The position numbers were made by a program, and so were the translations under genes. A model generated the notes under the pieces. The model did no database searches. It was not told the origin of the DNA and worked only from the letters and a program-made list of their open reading frames with translations. Positions 25,801 through 31,100 of a DNA stretch of 64,000 nt are shown one piece after another (position 1 is the first letter of the stretch; every line of letters begins with the position of its first letter). The stretch comes from Antedon mediterranea (Eukaryota > Echinodermata > Crinoidea > Comatulida > Antedonidae), in assembly GCF_964355755.1 (NCBI RefSeq), contig NC_092670.1, forward strand, positions 26,711,795 to 26,775,794, in the 5' to 3' direction.

Positions 25801-28800
25801 ACTTGGTCCTGGGAACCTGATTTTAGGATACGAAATAAACAGTTGCACTGACCCTACAGGAGTACTAGATGACGCCAACCAAATAGTCATTTCAAATCTT
25901 GGTTGGTCGGTAATTATGCTGCTTAATATTTTTTAATTGTCATAAATAAAATAAACCTGAATTTAAGGGACCAACTTTTATAGGTTTACCTGGATCTCAG
26001 CAGATGGTCTGTTGGTGCATATCCATGATATACAGTTAAGTATAACTTGTTCAGATAACTTCTCATTTGGTAAAAGAGACTTTATAAGTTTAGAATTCAC
26101 AGCATCAGCTGAAATGGTATAATAATAATATTATTTTCTGTACAGCACAATAACTGATTTTTCAGTTGTACTGTAAATGATAAACAAATTTAACTGACTC
26201 TAATAGGCATACTAATAATCCTAAACATTAAATAAGGAAAAACAGCTTGAAATCATTGGTTGTAAAGATATATTTTTTTTAAAAAGCATCACAGATTATT
26301 TTAACAGCATTTAGTAGCAAAGGACCTTGGGATTGATAAGCAGCAGCCACCAAGCCACTACTTTAAAACATAACAAATAAAGCAGCTCCCTAACTTGGTG
26401 GTTAAGATGTTTCAGCTACCAATCTCTGAGTCCTTCGTTCAAATTCTGTTTGATGTCAGGGATTTTTTCTTGTGACACAATGTTAATAACTCCACTCAAA
26501 GATTTGTTAAGGTGTTTTTCTACTACGAGCAAGGTCTATGTTTGTCTTGTGAATGGATTGTCACATGTATATCGGAACATTAATCATCTAAATCGTCTAA
26601 ATAAACTGCTGCTATTTTGTATGTTTTGTAATTATCAGAAGACTCACAAAATCTGGCACTACAAGCAACATCCAGAATTGAGGTGATGTCATCATTTGAC
26701 AATCCATCTGCCTTTGCGGTTTTTTGTATGTTTTCCAAAGCCATTTGTAATTTCTGGTTGCCATGTACCTTTGTCTCGGAGTACTCTGTAAACAAATAAT
26801 TACCAAAACTTTCAATTATATTTTTTAATCCATCTGCGTAACACTAATGCACTTGTCAATTGTGCATCATTTGTCCGTTGTGCGTCATACCTATGTTTAC
26901 CCTGGCGCACCCAGTCTGCATCAAAAAAGTGCACCTATTTTTAAATTAGTGACGGACACTGATGCAACATTGTTCATTGAGGTGATTATTTGCACCTCTC
27001 CCCCCTCCCCGGGGTCATGTAGTGCATCATACAATTAAAAAGTTCATACACATAATACACAATGTAGGCTCTCTGTCTGATGTGTTTAAAACTGAATCAA
27101 AATTATAATATAAAAACACTATTAACATGTAACAAAGGATGTTGCGAGGTGTTTTCTCAATACGCTACTGGGTATGATCCGACTAGCGTTCATGTTCCCA
27201 ACTAATCATCCATTTATAGAAATACTGACAAAGAAGTCATTTTGTGGAGACTACAGAATCCTGAATGGACCCGAGACTATCTTTGAATTTTTAAATGATC
27301 GAAAGTTTGGTATTGTTTGTTAGGATAGGAATGTACAATGTATGATGCATGTACAGGTATATGTTTATTAACAATTGTTGACGTTTTTTAAACTTTGTAT
27401 TTAAATTACGATGAGAAAACAGTTATTTGATCATTAGATACGTTCATAAAATTAAATTTGTTAGTATAAACTTTATGTATGTGTATATGCTTAATTGACA
27501 TCATTCTACATAGGCCTATTTATATTATTACTAACTACAGTAGGCTCTGTTTTATTAACTACTACTTTTATTAACTATCTAGCCTCTTTAGGCTATAGTA
27601 GGCCTGGGCCTAATTAATAATAATTCAACATTGAATTACTGTATATTTCAATTTCTATTTTATCATGCCTATATACTGTAGTATATGGTGTTTGTAATAA
27701 TAGGCCTATCTTGTTCTATGATCGGGTCCACGAAAATGAATGGATTTATAATTGTTCACCGTAAAATAAATTTAAGGTGTTCTTTCCACGACTTTGTGAT
27801 ACAAATCATAAATGTAATAAACTATGTAAAAGAATTATAAAATATTTGAATAGTTTTATTAACATTAAAATTATAAATTTTTTTGTATGCATGTTTTTTA
27901 ACGTACATGCATATGGTGTTTGTTGTGCCGATAAAACTAACTACAAATGACATTAGCGTTGCCAGCGATAAAATTTAAATTATGCCGTAGCCTGTCTCAA
28001 ATAATGCCAGATTGGGAAAAATAATGCCAAATCCCCAAAATGTGGCCCTGATTAGCGCCACCAACGGTCGCATGTCTAAAAAACGTCTGTAAAACCCCAA
28101 CTGACACAAAATAGGGCCTAAAATTGTATCCCCTGTCGTTTTGTGTGTATGAATAACTAATATAATTTCCAATATCTGGGGTGCGAAAATGGTAACTGCA
28201 AATGTCATCAGCCCCTACCCTGCAACCACCCCCCCCCCCCCCGCCAAATTAAAAACCTGCTGCAGTCACGAACATTCTGATTTTTTGGCTGAAATATGTT
28301 CGGAAATAGCATAAAAATCCATTAATGTCTTCTAGACAGACAATTTTGAAAAATAGAGCTGCTCGATTTCAAATATGAAATAAAAATATATTTATTAGTG
28401 CCTCCAGGATATTAGCAAACCATGGTCCGACAATGGCACTCATAATTTAAGATAGGAAATAAAACTATAAATTAGTGTCTCCAGGACCTCAGCCCCAACC
28501 ATAGCCCCACCATGGTTGGGGCTGAGGTAAAAAAAAAAATGGGGAAAATAGAGCTGCTCGATGGCCGGAAATGGCACTTAATTTCAAATAAAAATGTGTA
28601 AGAGTATCTAGGACCTCGGCCCATTCTGGTCACTGGGACTGAGGTAAGAACATAGAGCTACGATGCCCAGAATTGGAACATAATTTGAAATATGGAAAAA
28701 AGTTCTCTAGGAGAAAAAAGGTTTAAAATTAGAGCTGCTAAGTTACCGGAAACTGCCCTTTATCTTGCCTTATACTTATGAACTGACCAAACCAAACCCC

Positions 28801-30027
28801 TTTCATAATGTTTTAGTTCAATTGTCTCTACATCATTTGTGGGGATCCAATCAATACCTGCATGATCTCTGAAATAGAGCAACATAATTGGTCAATCGCG
28901 GCTAGTCTCGGTTTCGTTGTGCTGCCTATCGCACACACGGTAGATTCTGAGCAGAAGCCTGCCAGCCTATCAGAAGAGTCGATCGAGTCCGAAACGAAAG
29001 GATGGGGGAACTATTGTACGGAAAAAACTTGACAGACCTGTTTTGTACGATATGATATTGCGCAAGGTGATATGCACGCAATTGCAAGATTAAACAAAAT
29101 ATTATTCTTGTTCTGTGGTATATTATTTTTTTGGTTGTTCAAAAAACACAAAATTATGCCAGATTATGCTAAAAACGGCTAAATAATGCCGCGGCATTAT
29201 GCCAGATGCCGTGGGCCTCCAAATAATGCCAAAAAAGCACAATAATGTCAGAAATGGCAACTATGAATGACAAGTTCAAATCTAGTTATTCTTGCTTGTT
29301 GTACTAAACCATATTATAAAAGGCCTGTTTCTGCTTGACGCCGACGGTATATTTTTGGTAGCAAAACGAATATAAGAATAAAAGCACATCAATCAAGCCC
29401 ACCACTGCTGCTACACAGAGGATACACAGTCAGTGAGTCCCACGTACGATCAATAATTTGGTTACTGTAACAACACAATATTTCATTTCATCCACTTGGT
29501 ATGCTGAGAACTCAATTTCAAACTATAAATGGAACGGATTTACAAATGATGCACATTGTTAAAGACTATCGGACTAAACATATAAGACGTTTTGGCCCGT
29601 CTGTGTGTTGTCCTGATCGTCTTAAAAACTTGTTGGGCCAGATCGTCTCACACTTTTTTTTGGGCTCGATAGTCTTACCGATCATCCATGTGGTCCCGAT
29701 CGGATTCGTAGGCCTAGCTAGGCCTACATCACATATGAATGAAAAACAAAACATATATATAGGCCTAGCTAGGCCTATAGCCTATCCTCCTAGCTAGGCC
29801 TAGTCCTACTACAGTACTAAAGGCCAGGCTAGGCCTAGCCTAGCTAGGCTAGTTTAGTTAGGCTTACTATCGTTAAAAAAATGTATCGCCCGAGAAAGGT
29901 CCATCAAGGAGTCGGTTCCGGTTCCACTAAGCCTAGGCCTAGCTCTTTTATTACCAGCTCCACTGTTTAGTGCGGTTTCAGCCAGTACCACTGCATCGCT
30001 TCTCAAAGACGGATATTTTGATGACAT
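1703..30027 (-). CDS. CENPI: Centromere protein I (CENP-I/Mis6), 12 exons, 3' end outside window
   Basis: CENP-I is a constitutive centromere-associated network subunit that works with CENP-H and CENP-K at the inner kinetochore. Twelve coding exons were found on the minus strand, and each is listed separately. Total visible coding length is 1,665 nt (555 codons), against roughly 750 residues for vertebrate CENP-I, so about a quarter of the protein is missing beyond the left edge. Matches to the family as I know it include DAVNSKLIKSLLP, CPHICHLLYLLT, GLLSVYKLYRP, QRIYFKK, LPSRVGAVLQSPLL and KLFFCSSVYFKC. All introns are GT-AG. Exon phases (1,0,0,0,0,0,1,0,1,2,0) are mutually consistent with no in-frame stop, so the gene looks intact. 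Intron sizes range from about 140 bp to 7.7 kb, and most of the excess is transposon DNA. Confidence 0.93.
2068..2257 (-). CDS. CENPI: CENPI exon 11
   Basis: Acceptor gactttttgtag; donor AATTG|GTATGC (weaker than the others). It encodes LNDLVLEPLRKLFFCSSVYF and TELLRHYLE, the best-conserved block of the family (LFFTSTIYFKC...LKELLQNW in vertebrates). The donor was chosen because it leaves two bases that join in frame to exon 12. The open frame runs on to about 1,953 past this donor, so an alternative end is possible. Confidence 0.9.
2395..2512 (-). CDS. CENPI: CENPI exon 10
   Basis: Acceptor tgattgacag; donor CAAA|GTAAGTA. It encodes EDIPVSESFLVKYLYVWNGL...LQLITRF, matching the EAFLYKSLPLWDGL...LQLVSW segment. 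Ends in phase 1. Confidence 0.9.
2690..3800 (+). repeat. Dispersed repeat D, copy 1
   Basis: The text recurs in inverted orientation at 30,580-31,100 and partly at 25,490-25,750. Shared phrases include cgcttattga...tgtcattttattgtcacataatagttatt, ggtcaagtctggggggtcactt and gcagcagttatagttct (inverted). Coding capacity was not seen. This copy is interrupted by the TTAA MITE at 2,830-2,989, which the other copies lack. Confidence 0.6.
2830..2989. mobile_element. 160 bp MITE flanked by TTAA
   Basis: The ends GCTTGGTTCCCACTAG and CTAGTGGGAACCACGC are inverted repeats, and both are bordered by TTAA (2,826-2,829 and 2,990-2,993). A TTAA duplication is typical of piggyBac and Kolobok elements. The interior is rich in inverted ACGCAACGCAAG motifs. 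The repeat copies at 30,580 and 25,490 supply the approximate empty site. Confidence 0.7.
3960..4515 (-). pseudogene. LINE 3' end remnant (C-terminal domain after RT)
   Basis: Minus-strand frames at 3,974-4,264 and 4,307-4,510 give RDFHERVTRSITMCNFRIP and FYFNAIKAWNNLP. This is the usual final segment of CR1/jockey-group ORF2 proteins (arg-rich start, then A-x-K-x-W-N-x-LP). The two frames are out of register, and the RT itself is absent. Confidence 0.6.
4730..4960 (+). pseudogene. LINE C-terminal remnant
   Basis: A plus-strand frame reads APTYLCDLIVCPNRKRSL followed by LVWNQLSLHIRQ. This is the APxYLxDLL...LWNxLPxxIR end of an L2/CR1-like ORF2. It is short and heavily mutated, and sits in opposite orientation to the adjacent fragment. 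Confidence 0.5.
5079..5164 (-). CDS. CENPI: CENPI exon 9
   Basis: Acceptor tgatttttcag; donor TACAG|GTAAAAA. This small exon encodes LLDCDDAGNNPRAEHLLQLL...EFLQ. Its 86 nt complete the phase-1 codon left by exon 8 and return to phase 0. The flanking introns are filled with LINE remnants. Confidence 0.85.
5430..5697 (+). repeat. Helitron-like repeat, 5' part of a copy
   Basis: Phrases such as atgagttatagatatcgg, tgacgtaatcgtatagccac, gaatataaaatataggattt and gcatctccacttatacg are shared with 20,060-20,608 and, more weakly, with 8,640-9,170. The copy stops where the LINE at 5,698 begins. Confidence 0.55.
5698..8040 (+). mobile_element. L2-like non-LTR retrotransposon, 5'-truncated and frameshifted
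   Basis: Frames at 5,668-5,898 (endonuclease end, HISDHSAVHCKLQL), 5,937-6,752, 6,604-6,981, 6,957-7,736 and 7,770-7,970 together make one ORF2. In order it has the end of the AP endonuclease, RT fingers (LKNYRPVSNLSFVSKIIERV), LDLSAAFDTVDHSLLL, GVPQDSVLGPQLFSIYV, catalytic FYADDIQIYV, and the C-terminal LWNHLPLNIK. At least three frameshifts make it inactive. The 3' UTR ends with an AGCGCC...GGCGCT hairpin, ATATAAAT, and (TGAT)n at 8,025-8,040, as in L2-clade elements. Confidence 0.88.
8041..8508 (+). repeat. Helitron-like repeat copy with 3' terminal hairpin
   Basis: It ends in hairpin AACTCGTC/GACGAGTT (8,479-8,486 and 8,492-8,499), then CAAATGTAG followed by T. In this copy an outer pair GCGGATAACC/GGTTATCCGC (8,467-8,476 and 8,511-8,520) encloses that hairpin. 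Better-preserved copies end in CTAG before a T, the arrangement expected of Helitron 3' ends. Confidence 0.55.
8640..9470 (+). repeat. Helitron-like repeat, diverged copies in tandem
   Basis: Two successive units share the phrases of the 5,430 and 20,060 copies (gttgtagatatcaattcat at 8,666; gacgtcatcatatggtcagt at 9,050; gcagataacccaaacttgtc near 9,420). The terminal hairpin has decayed. No coding sequence is seen. Confidence 0.45.
9471..9939. other. No feature recognised
   Basis: AT-rich intronic sequence with a cluster of cgcg motifs near 9,675. No reading frame resembled a known protein. Confidence 0.3.
9940..10039 (+). repeat. Helitron-like 3' end fragment
   Basis: It carries the subterminal phrase ggcacaaaatagacagaatt followed by gtgatgagttcaaatCTAG and a T, the same end as at 20,605-20,608. 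The left hairpin arm is missing here. Confidence 0.5.
10348..10468 (-). CDS. CENPI: CENPI exon 8
   Basis: Acceptor ttcttcacag; donor GAAG|GTATTCC. It encodes LPSRVGAVLQSPLLQHALSC and SFWLYQTLHE, matching the LPSQMGSVLNNSLLLHYINC...YYWLSQTLQEE segment. Ends in phase 1. Confidence 0.92.
10579..11210 (+). repeat. Repeat E, uninterrupted copy A, with an internal tRNA-like segment
   Basis: Nearly the whole sequence matches 11,709-11,988 joined to 17,148-17,440. It therefore shows the site as it was before the 5.16 kb TIR element entered copy B. The segment tttggctcagtgagtaaaac...gttcaagttaaaatccg (10,951-11,018) resembles tRNA boxes A and B. Copy B keeps a better box B (gttcgagttcaaatcc), so the family may contain a tRNA-derived SINE. 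No protein is encoded. Confidence 0.65.
11518..11679 (-). CDS. CENPI: CENPI exon 7
   Basis: Acceptor aattgtag; donor GAG|GTAAATT. It encodes 54 codons beginning KSKRRRQELIPRPSSSNF and ending KTFHQLLINLDRLE. The basic start and the LQSFPQLLQNIHCLE-like end match the middle of vertebrate CENP-I. The intron before it is the largest (about 7.7 kb) and contains the FEN/CXC element. Confidence 0.9.
11709..11988 (+). repeat. Repeat E copy B, left part
   Basis: It matches 10,579-10,850 over its length (atattaatgctactaaat, ctcctccgaaaccactgaac, ctgatgtttattgaggg, ggatctacaaatac). It stops at TA (11,987-11,988) where the TIR element begins and resumes at 17,148. Confidence 0.75.
12180..12745 (+). repeat. 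Left subterminal repeat array
   Basis: About four diverged units are anchored on ttttgacctttgac at about 12,285, 12,449, 12,616 and 12,714, spaced about 165 bp. Each carries agtaaccantggg, gtgtcaaannattcagaaga, tttatattcactctaatgaaa and accggaantcat. These are the inverse of the units at 15,960-16,990. Confidence 0.75.
12790..13374 (+). pseudogene. FEN-like/CXC protein, N-side region (interrupted)
   Basis: Conserved text starts at RRSDRRWAGISTDLAIEQCL and continues GGLTRGRGLTEIQRLVWV. It then shifts frame at a 4 bp GGGT duplication near 12,930 and continues in the 12,920 frame through STPVCAKINHSMQEFTNVSY, TSEQHKETTYARKMKDL and DPLLLFERLVTAG. This block is common in uncharacterised repetitive proteins of marine invertebrates, where it precedes the nuclease half. 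The expected longer N-terminus is absent. The frame breaks at 13,375, where a hAT element entered. Confidence 0.65.
13375..14607 (+). mobile_element. Internally deleted hAT element inside the FEN-like gene
   Basis: The ends CAGGGGCGCAGCCAG and CTGGCTGCGTCCCTG are inverted repeats typical of hAT elements, bordered by TAATGT on each side (13,369-13,374 and 14,608-14,613). Inside, frames from about 13,438 read EDYYRAVLPNQLLDHLQTEL. After a frameshift, 13,779-13,976 reads PVTSAEAERSFSTLWRTKT and LSGLCLMNIH, the hAT C-terminal dimerisation domain. The catalytic middle is missing. A GC-rich palindromic block (14,460-14,530) lies near the right end. Confidence 0.82.
14608..15927 (+). CDS. FEN/XPG-like nuclease with Tesmin/TSO1-type CXC domain (C-terminal part)
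   Basis: Open from 14,806 to the stop at 15,927 (373 codons). Similarity begins upstream at 14,608 but with broken frames (FESPDMMRSANKAK; VLDGGALLHKIPWTRGASWG). In order it has IVVFDGYD, AEADADYLVSKMAL, TVVIADDTDILVLL, and CHAFLGCDTTSRFFGIGKIKAV. Their acidic residues and spacing fit the FEN/PIN fold, with the last block like the FEN helix-turn-helix (GCDY...GIG..A). The C-terminus has CKCKTGCYNMKCSCRNNGLD followed by CSMACSECRGVC, a Cys-rich CXC DNA-binding module, and an acidic tail. The active-site residues look complete. Function is unknown; assignment is by motif only. Confidence 0.72.
15960..16990 (-). repeat. Right subterminal repeat array
   Basis: About six or seven units of 150-170 bp are anchored on ggtcaaaa...ttccggtcat, recurring near 16,110, 16,256, 16,383, 16,530, 16,700 and 16,850. 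Each has attagagtgaatataaa, tttgacacaaaaa and acgcccantggttac. They are in opposite orientation to the left array. Confidence 0.75.
17148..17440 (+). repeat. Repeat E copy B, right part
   Basis: It resumes the text of copy A at taaacagtgtttagtc and runs to ttgcag, including the tRNA-like ttggctcagtgagtaaaac and gttcgagttcaaatccg. It stops at a Helitron-like terminus (CTAG inverted, 17,441). Confidence 0.75.
17441..17480 (-). repeat. Helitron-like 3' terminus, inverted
   Basis: On the minus strand the sequence reads hairpin ATTCGTCA/TGACGAAT, then TAAATCTAG, then T. It matches the ends at 10,036-10,039, 20,605-20,608 and 29,282-29,285 and marks the point where repeat E copy B is interrupted. 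Confidence 0.5.
17541..18715 (+). pseudogene. Non-LTR retrotransposon with RT core deleted
   Basis: The frame at 17,551-17,922 reads INNYRPISPIALLPIFSNIL, DNQYGFCSAHSTDLAVLHMY and FLDLSKAFDTIDHDVLLSKL. It then jumps directly to the post-RT part (CNIAWASISNN, LQKKALRIC, 18,057-18,180) and the C-terminal segment near 18,400-18,515. The catalytic YADD region is missing. It ends with ggaacaataaaatgaatgaataaatgaatgaa, a (GAAT)n-type LINE tail. Confidence 0.75.
18716..19056. other. No feature recognised
   Basis: Intronic sequence between the LINE tail and repeat E copy C. No frame resembles a known protein. Confidence 0.3.
19057..19215 (+). repeat. Repeat E, fragment copy C
   Basis: ctagaccacaatt, cacacaaaaaaaattgcaaaat and aaaaccattgaaa follow copy A at 11,070-11,210. 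It covers text beyond the end of copy B but also overlaps it, so it is an independent copy. Confidence 0.55.
19418..19630 (-). CDS. CENPI: CENPI exon 6
   Basis: Acceptor ttcttaaag; donor ACAG|GTAAG. It encodes 71 codons beginning GAHPHISGLLSVYKLYRPSW and including QRIYFKKTGARVWE, a strong match to the conserved LLSLYKFF...KKIYFKNSENLW block. The intron before it (19,631-23,332) holds the TIR element at 21,235-23,150. Confidence 0.93.
20060..20608 (+). repeat. Helitron-like repeat, best-preserved copy
   Basis: The 3' end is hairpin AACTCGTC/GACGAGTT (20,578-20,585 and 20,592-20,599), then CAAAT, then CTAG (20,605-20,608) before T. The body contains atatggctaaccaaacatta, tgacgtcatcgtatggccac and tatataggattt-type text shared with 5,430-5,697. 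It is non-coding, so if it is a Helitron it is a non-autonomous one. Confidence 0.6.
20609..21234. other. No feature recognised
   Basis: Intronic sequence of the minus-strand CENPI gene. No exon-like unit or protein similarity was seen. Confidence 0.3.
21329..21355. repeat. Near-perfect 27 bp palindrome
   Basis: CACAGCCCC and GGGGCTGTG pair around ACCATGGTT. A longer version of the same palindrome occurs at 28,487-28,527 in a different element. Confidence 0.7.
22127..22350. mobile_element. 224 bp nested MITE
   Basis: The ends TTGTCGTATTCGATT and AATCGAATACGACAA are inverted repeats. Further internal inverted pairs exist (gttgagtac/gtactcaac; gttgtcaacg/cgttgacaac). It interrupts a tandem unit of the larger element immediately after gcaaaca. 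No coding sequence. Confidence 0.75.
23333..23428 (-). CDS. CENPI: CENPI exon 5
   Basis: Acceptor tatatacag; donor GTC|GTAAGT. It encodes 32 codons starting CPHICHLLYLLTCKEDV, near-identical in pattern to the conserved CPYVCHLLYLLT block of the family. Confidence 0.93.
23660..24285 (-). pseudogene. LINE 3' fragment (C-terminal domain and tail)
   Basis: The minus-strand frame 23,866-24,282 reads YIRPLVEYACPVWHSSITKD, SIERVKKRALRIIYG and PPVRDISRTLRSASK, the post-RT domain of CR1/jockey-group ORF2. It is followed by an A-rich run and a tail reading ATGAATAAATA on the minus strand near 23,670. It is 5'-truncated and inserted antisense to nothing coding, within a CENPI intron. Confidence 0.8.
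24286..24824. other. No feature recognised
   Basis: A short palindrome gcgcttaaagcgc occurs at 24,287. The rest is AT-rich intronic sequence with no protein similarity. Confidence 0.3.
24825..25138. repeat. Foldback element of about 314 bp
   Basis: The left arm starts CATAGTATAAAACTGACTAC and includes cgttgctatctttatttgatcatcac. The right arm is its complement, with gtgatgatcaaataaagatc then gaaacgttgaatcctggctt, ending at agttttatactatg. A second inverted pair, agctcttttga/tcaaaagagct, lies inside. The tgatga...gaaac text recalls the tails of Penelope-like elements. No clear target duplication was found. Confidence 0.65.
25162..25269 (-). CDS. CENPI: CENPI exon 4
   Basis: Acceptor ttattttaacag; donor CTG|GTAAGC. 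It encodes 36 codons starting VLLSRWMVLVFDVVDGKDKI, matching the RWLVAMFDFIDRKEQI segment of vertebrate CENP-I. Confidence 0.92.
25490..25750 (-). repeat. Repeat D, partial copy 3
   Basis: gtgaataactattatgtgac followed by attaaaatggcatattcaac is the complement of text at 2,790-2,830 in copy 1, with looser similarity to either side. Confidence 0.45.
25990..26108 (-). CDS. CENPI: CENPI exon 3
   Basis: Acceptor ccatttcag; donor CCAG|GTAAACC. It encodes SDAVNSKLIKSLLPNEKLSE...CISWICTNRPSAEIQ, one of the clearest family matches. Length 119 nt restores phase 0. Confidence 0.92.
26648..26785 (-). CDS. CENPI: CENPI exon 2
   Basis: Acceptor ttgtttacag; donor TTTT|GTGAGTC. It encodes YSETKVHGNQ...ALENIQKTAKADGLSNDDI, which aligns with the helical segment of vertebrate CENP-I that reads ...TVENVAWKNGLASEEI. 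Phase 1 in, phase 1 out. Confidence 0.9.
26786..27952. other. CENPI intron 1, 3' part
   Basis: It contains clusters of gtgcatcat-type text (26,840-27,040) and AGGCCTA motifs. Its right end (27,900-27,945, acatgcatatggtgtttgtt then ccgataaaactaac) resembles the 3' portion of the Helitron-like family and resumes at 29,266. No exon was seen. Confidence 0.4.
27953..29265. mobile_element. 1.3 kb hAT-like non-autonomous element
   Basis: The ends TTAGCGTTGCCAGC and ATGGCAACTATG form imperfect inverted repeats (shared core GTTGCCA). Both borders read AATGACA (27,946-27,952 and 29,266-29,272). TAATGCC motifs cluster at both ends (27,980-28,030; 29,155-29,245). The interior has degenerate repeats with gagctgctcgat and ggccggaaatgg. 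It interrupts a Helitron-like copy whose CTAG end is at 29,282-29,285. No transposase was seen. Confidence 0.65.
28487..28527. repeat. Perfect 16 bp-arm palindrome
   Basis: CCTCAGCCCCAACCAT (28,487-28,502) and ATGGTTGGGGCTGAGG (28,512-28,527) flank a 9 bp loop. It is related to the palindrome at 21,329-21,355. Confidence 0.8.
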
Positions 30028-30165
30028 GATAATACCCTGGCTGGCTGGCCCTTTCCTTTTTTGTTGGTGGCCAGAGCAGCTAGCCTAGGGCCTAGCTAGG
30101 CAAATTTATTCAAGTATTCAGTCAACAAGGTCTACGCTCTAGGATAGGGTAGGCTAGGCCTAACC
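29700..30165. repeat. AGGCCTAG-rich tract
   Basis: Numerous overlapping taggcctagctaggccta units occur at 29,700-29,870 and 29,930-30,160. They surround and partly form CENPI exon 1. Such tracts are frequent in echinoderm DNA. Confidence 0.7.
29868..30027 (-). CDS. CENPI: CENPI exon 1 (start codon exon)
   Basis: It starts at ATG (30,027-30,025) and ends at donor A|GTAAGCC, phase 1. It encodes 53 codons beginning MSSKYPSLRSDAVV and ending DLSRAIHFFND. The end resembles the short acidic/hydrophobic stretch before the conserved region of vertebrate CENP-I. The N-terminus is poorly conserved in this family, so the call rests on the downstream match, the strong donor, and the phase, which joins exactly to exon 2. 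Part of the coding sequence is an AGGCCTAGG-type repeat. Confidence 0.75.
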
Positions 30166-30413
30166 AGTATTTTAAATTCCAATCAAGGAATATATATAAA
30201 CCCACTGCTGACACTGAGACACGTACACCAGGTACGCCGCCAAAATTTCGAATTGGTTAGTTTTGATTGGTTTTGATGGCGGTCTAGTATATAGTTCTGT
30301 TGAATTGGTATACATCATTAAAATAAAAGAGAGGATAGAGAGGGCGCTATTCAAGATTTACGCCTTTTAATGTATTACAACAAGCTGTTACTATTCCAAT
30401 GTAGAGTATAGTC

Positions 30414-30446
30414 AAAGATAGTGTAGTACACTACTACACTATCTTT
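30414..30446. repeat. 33 bp perfect inverted repeat upstream of CENPI
   Basis: The 15 bp arms AAAGATAGTGTAGTA and TACTACACTATCTTT surround a 3 bp loop (CAC), about 390 bp upstream of the CENPI start codon. It could be a regulatory site, a cruciform, or a remnant of a small foldback element. Confidence 0.75.
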
Positions 30447-30579
30447 GGTATAGTCCACCATGGAGTTGAGTCCTTTGTTTTTAAAATGTAGGCCTATAAC
30501 GTTCAAAAGGCCCAGCAGCTTATTTTTTCACGCTGGTGCTCTAGCCCGCTACGTCCCCATTAGGACTACTGAATCAGAA

Positions 30580-31100
30580 GCTAAAGCAAGCAGCAGTTAT
30601 AGTTCTAAGGACGACAGTTTTGCGAAAATGGAAATTCCACTATAATTTATTGATTCCAGCTGCTACAGTAGTCCAAAAAACTTCTGGGAAAAGAGTCTAT
30701 TAGGTCATGCTAAAATTACAAATCCCAAAGCATTTCTGGTATATTCACTGTCAGATAATATTCATTGAATTATTATCAAAACAGTCTATTAAAGTTTGTG
30801 TTTGTAATAGGATACTTCACACTTGAAATATCTAGGGTGAAGTGACCCCCAGACTTGACCTTAGCAATAAAATTAACTAAAGTGACAGAAATTGAGTATT
30901 CACTTCTGTAACAAAAAATAATATATATTCACATATAAAAAGAGAAAAGAAACCCACAAACCATTGTTTGTCTGACAGACAATTTATTTGTTGCTTTAAA
31001 TTACATTTTTTCAGGTAAAATAACTATTATGTGACAATAAAATGACACATTCAAAAACATTTGAAATAAAAAATATTTTTCAATAAGCGAGCAGCGTTTT
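30580..31100 (-). repeat. Repeat D copy 2, inverted relative to copy 1
   Basis: aagctaaagcaagcagcagttatagttct, gtgaagtgacccccagactt and gaccttagcaataaaatt are complements of text at 3,740-3,775 and 3,335-3,370. Text at 31,015-31,095 mirrors 2,710-2,820. It lacks the TTAA MITE. Confidence 0.6.

Noticed and set aside
26380-26450. Possible tRNA gene (ttggtggttaagatg...cgttcaaattc)
   Set aside because: Box-like words are present, but I could not form an acceptor stem or anticodon arm. It is at most a decayed SINE head.
30460-30645. Plus-strand ORF beginning MELSPLFLKC with a good start context
   Set aside because: Its second half is repeat D text also found at 3,740-3,775. No similarity to a protein and no splice partner was seen.
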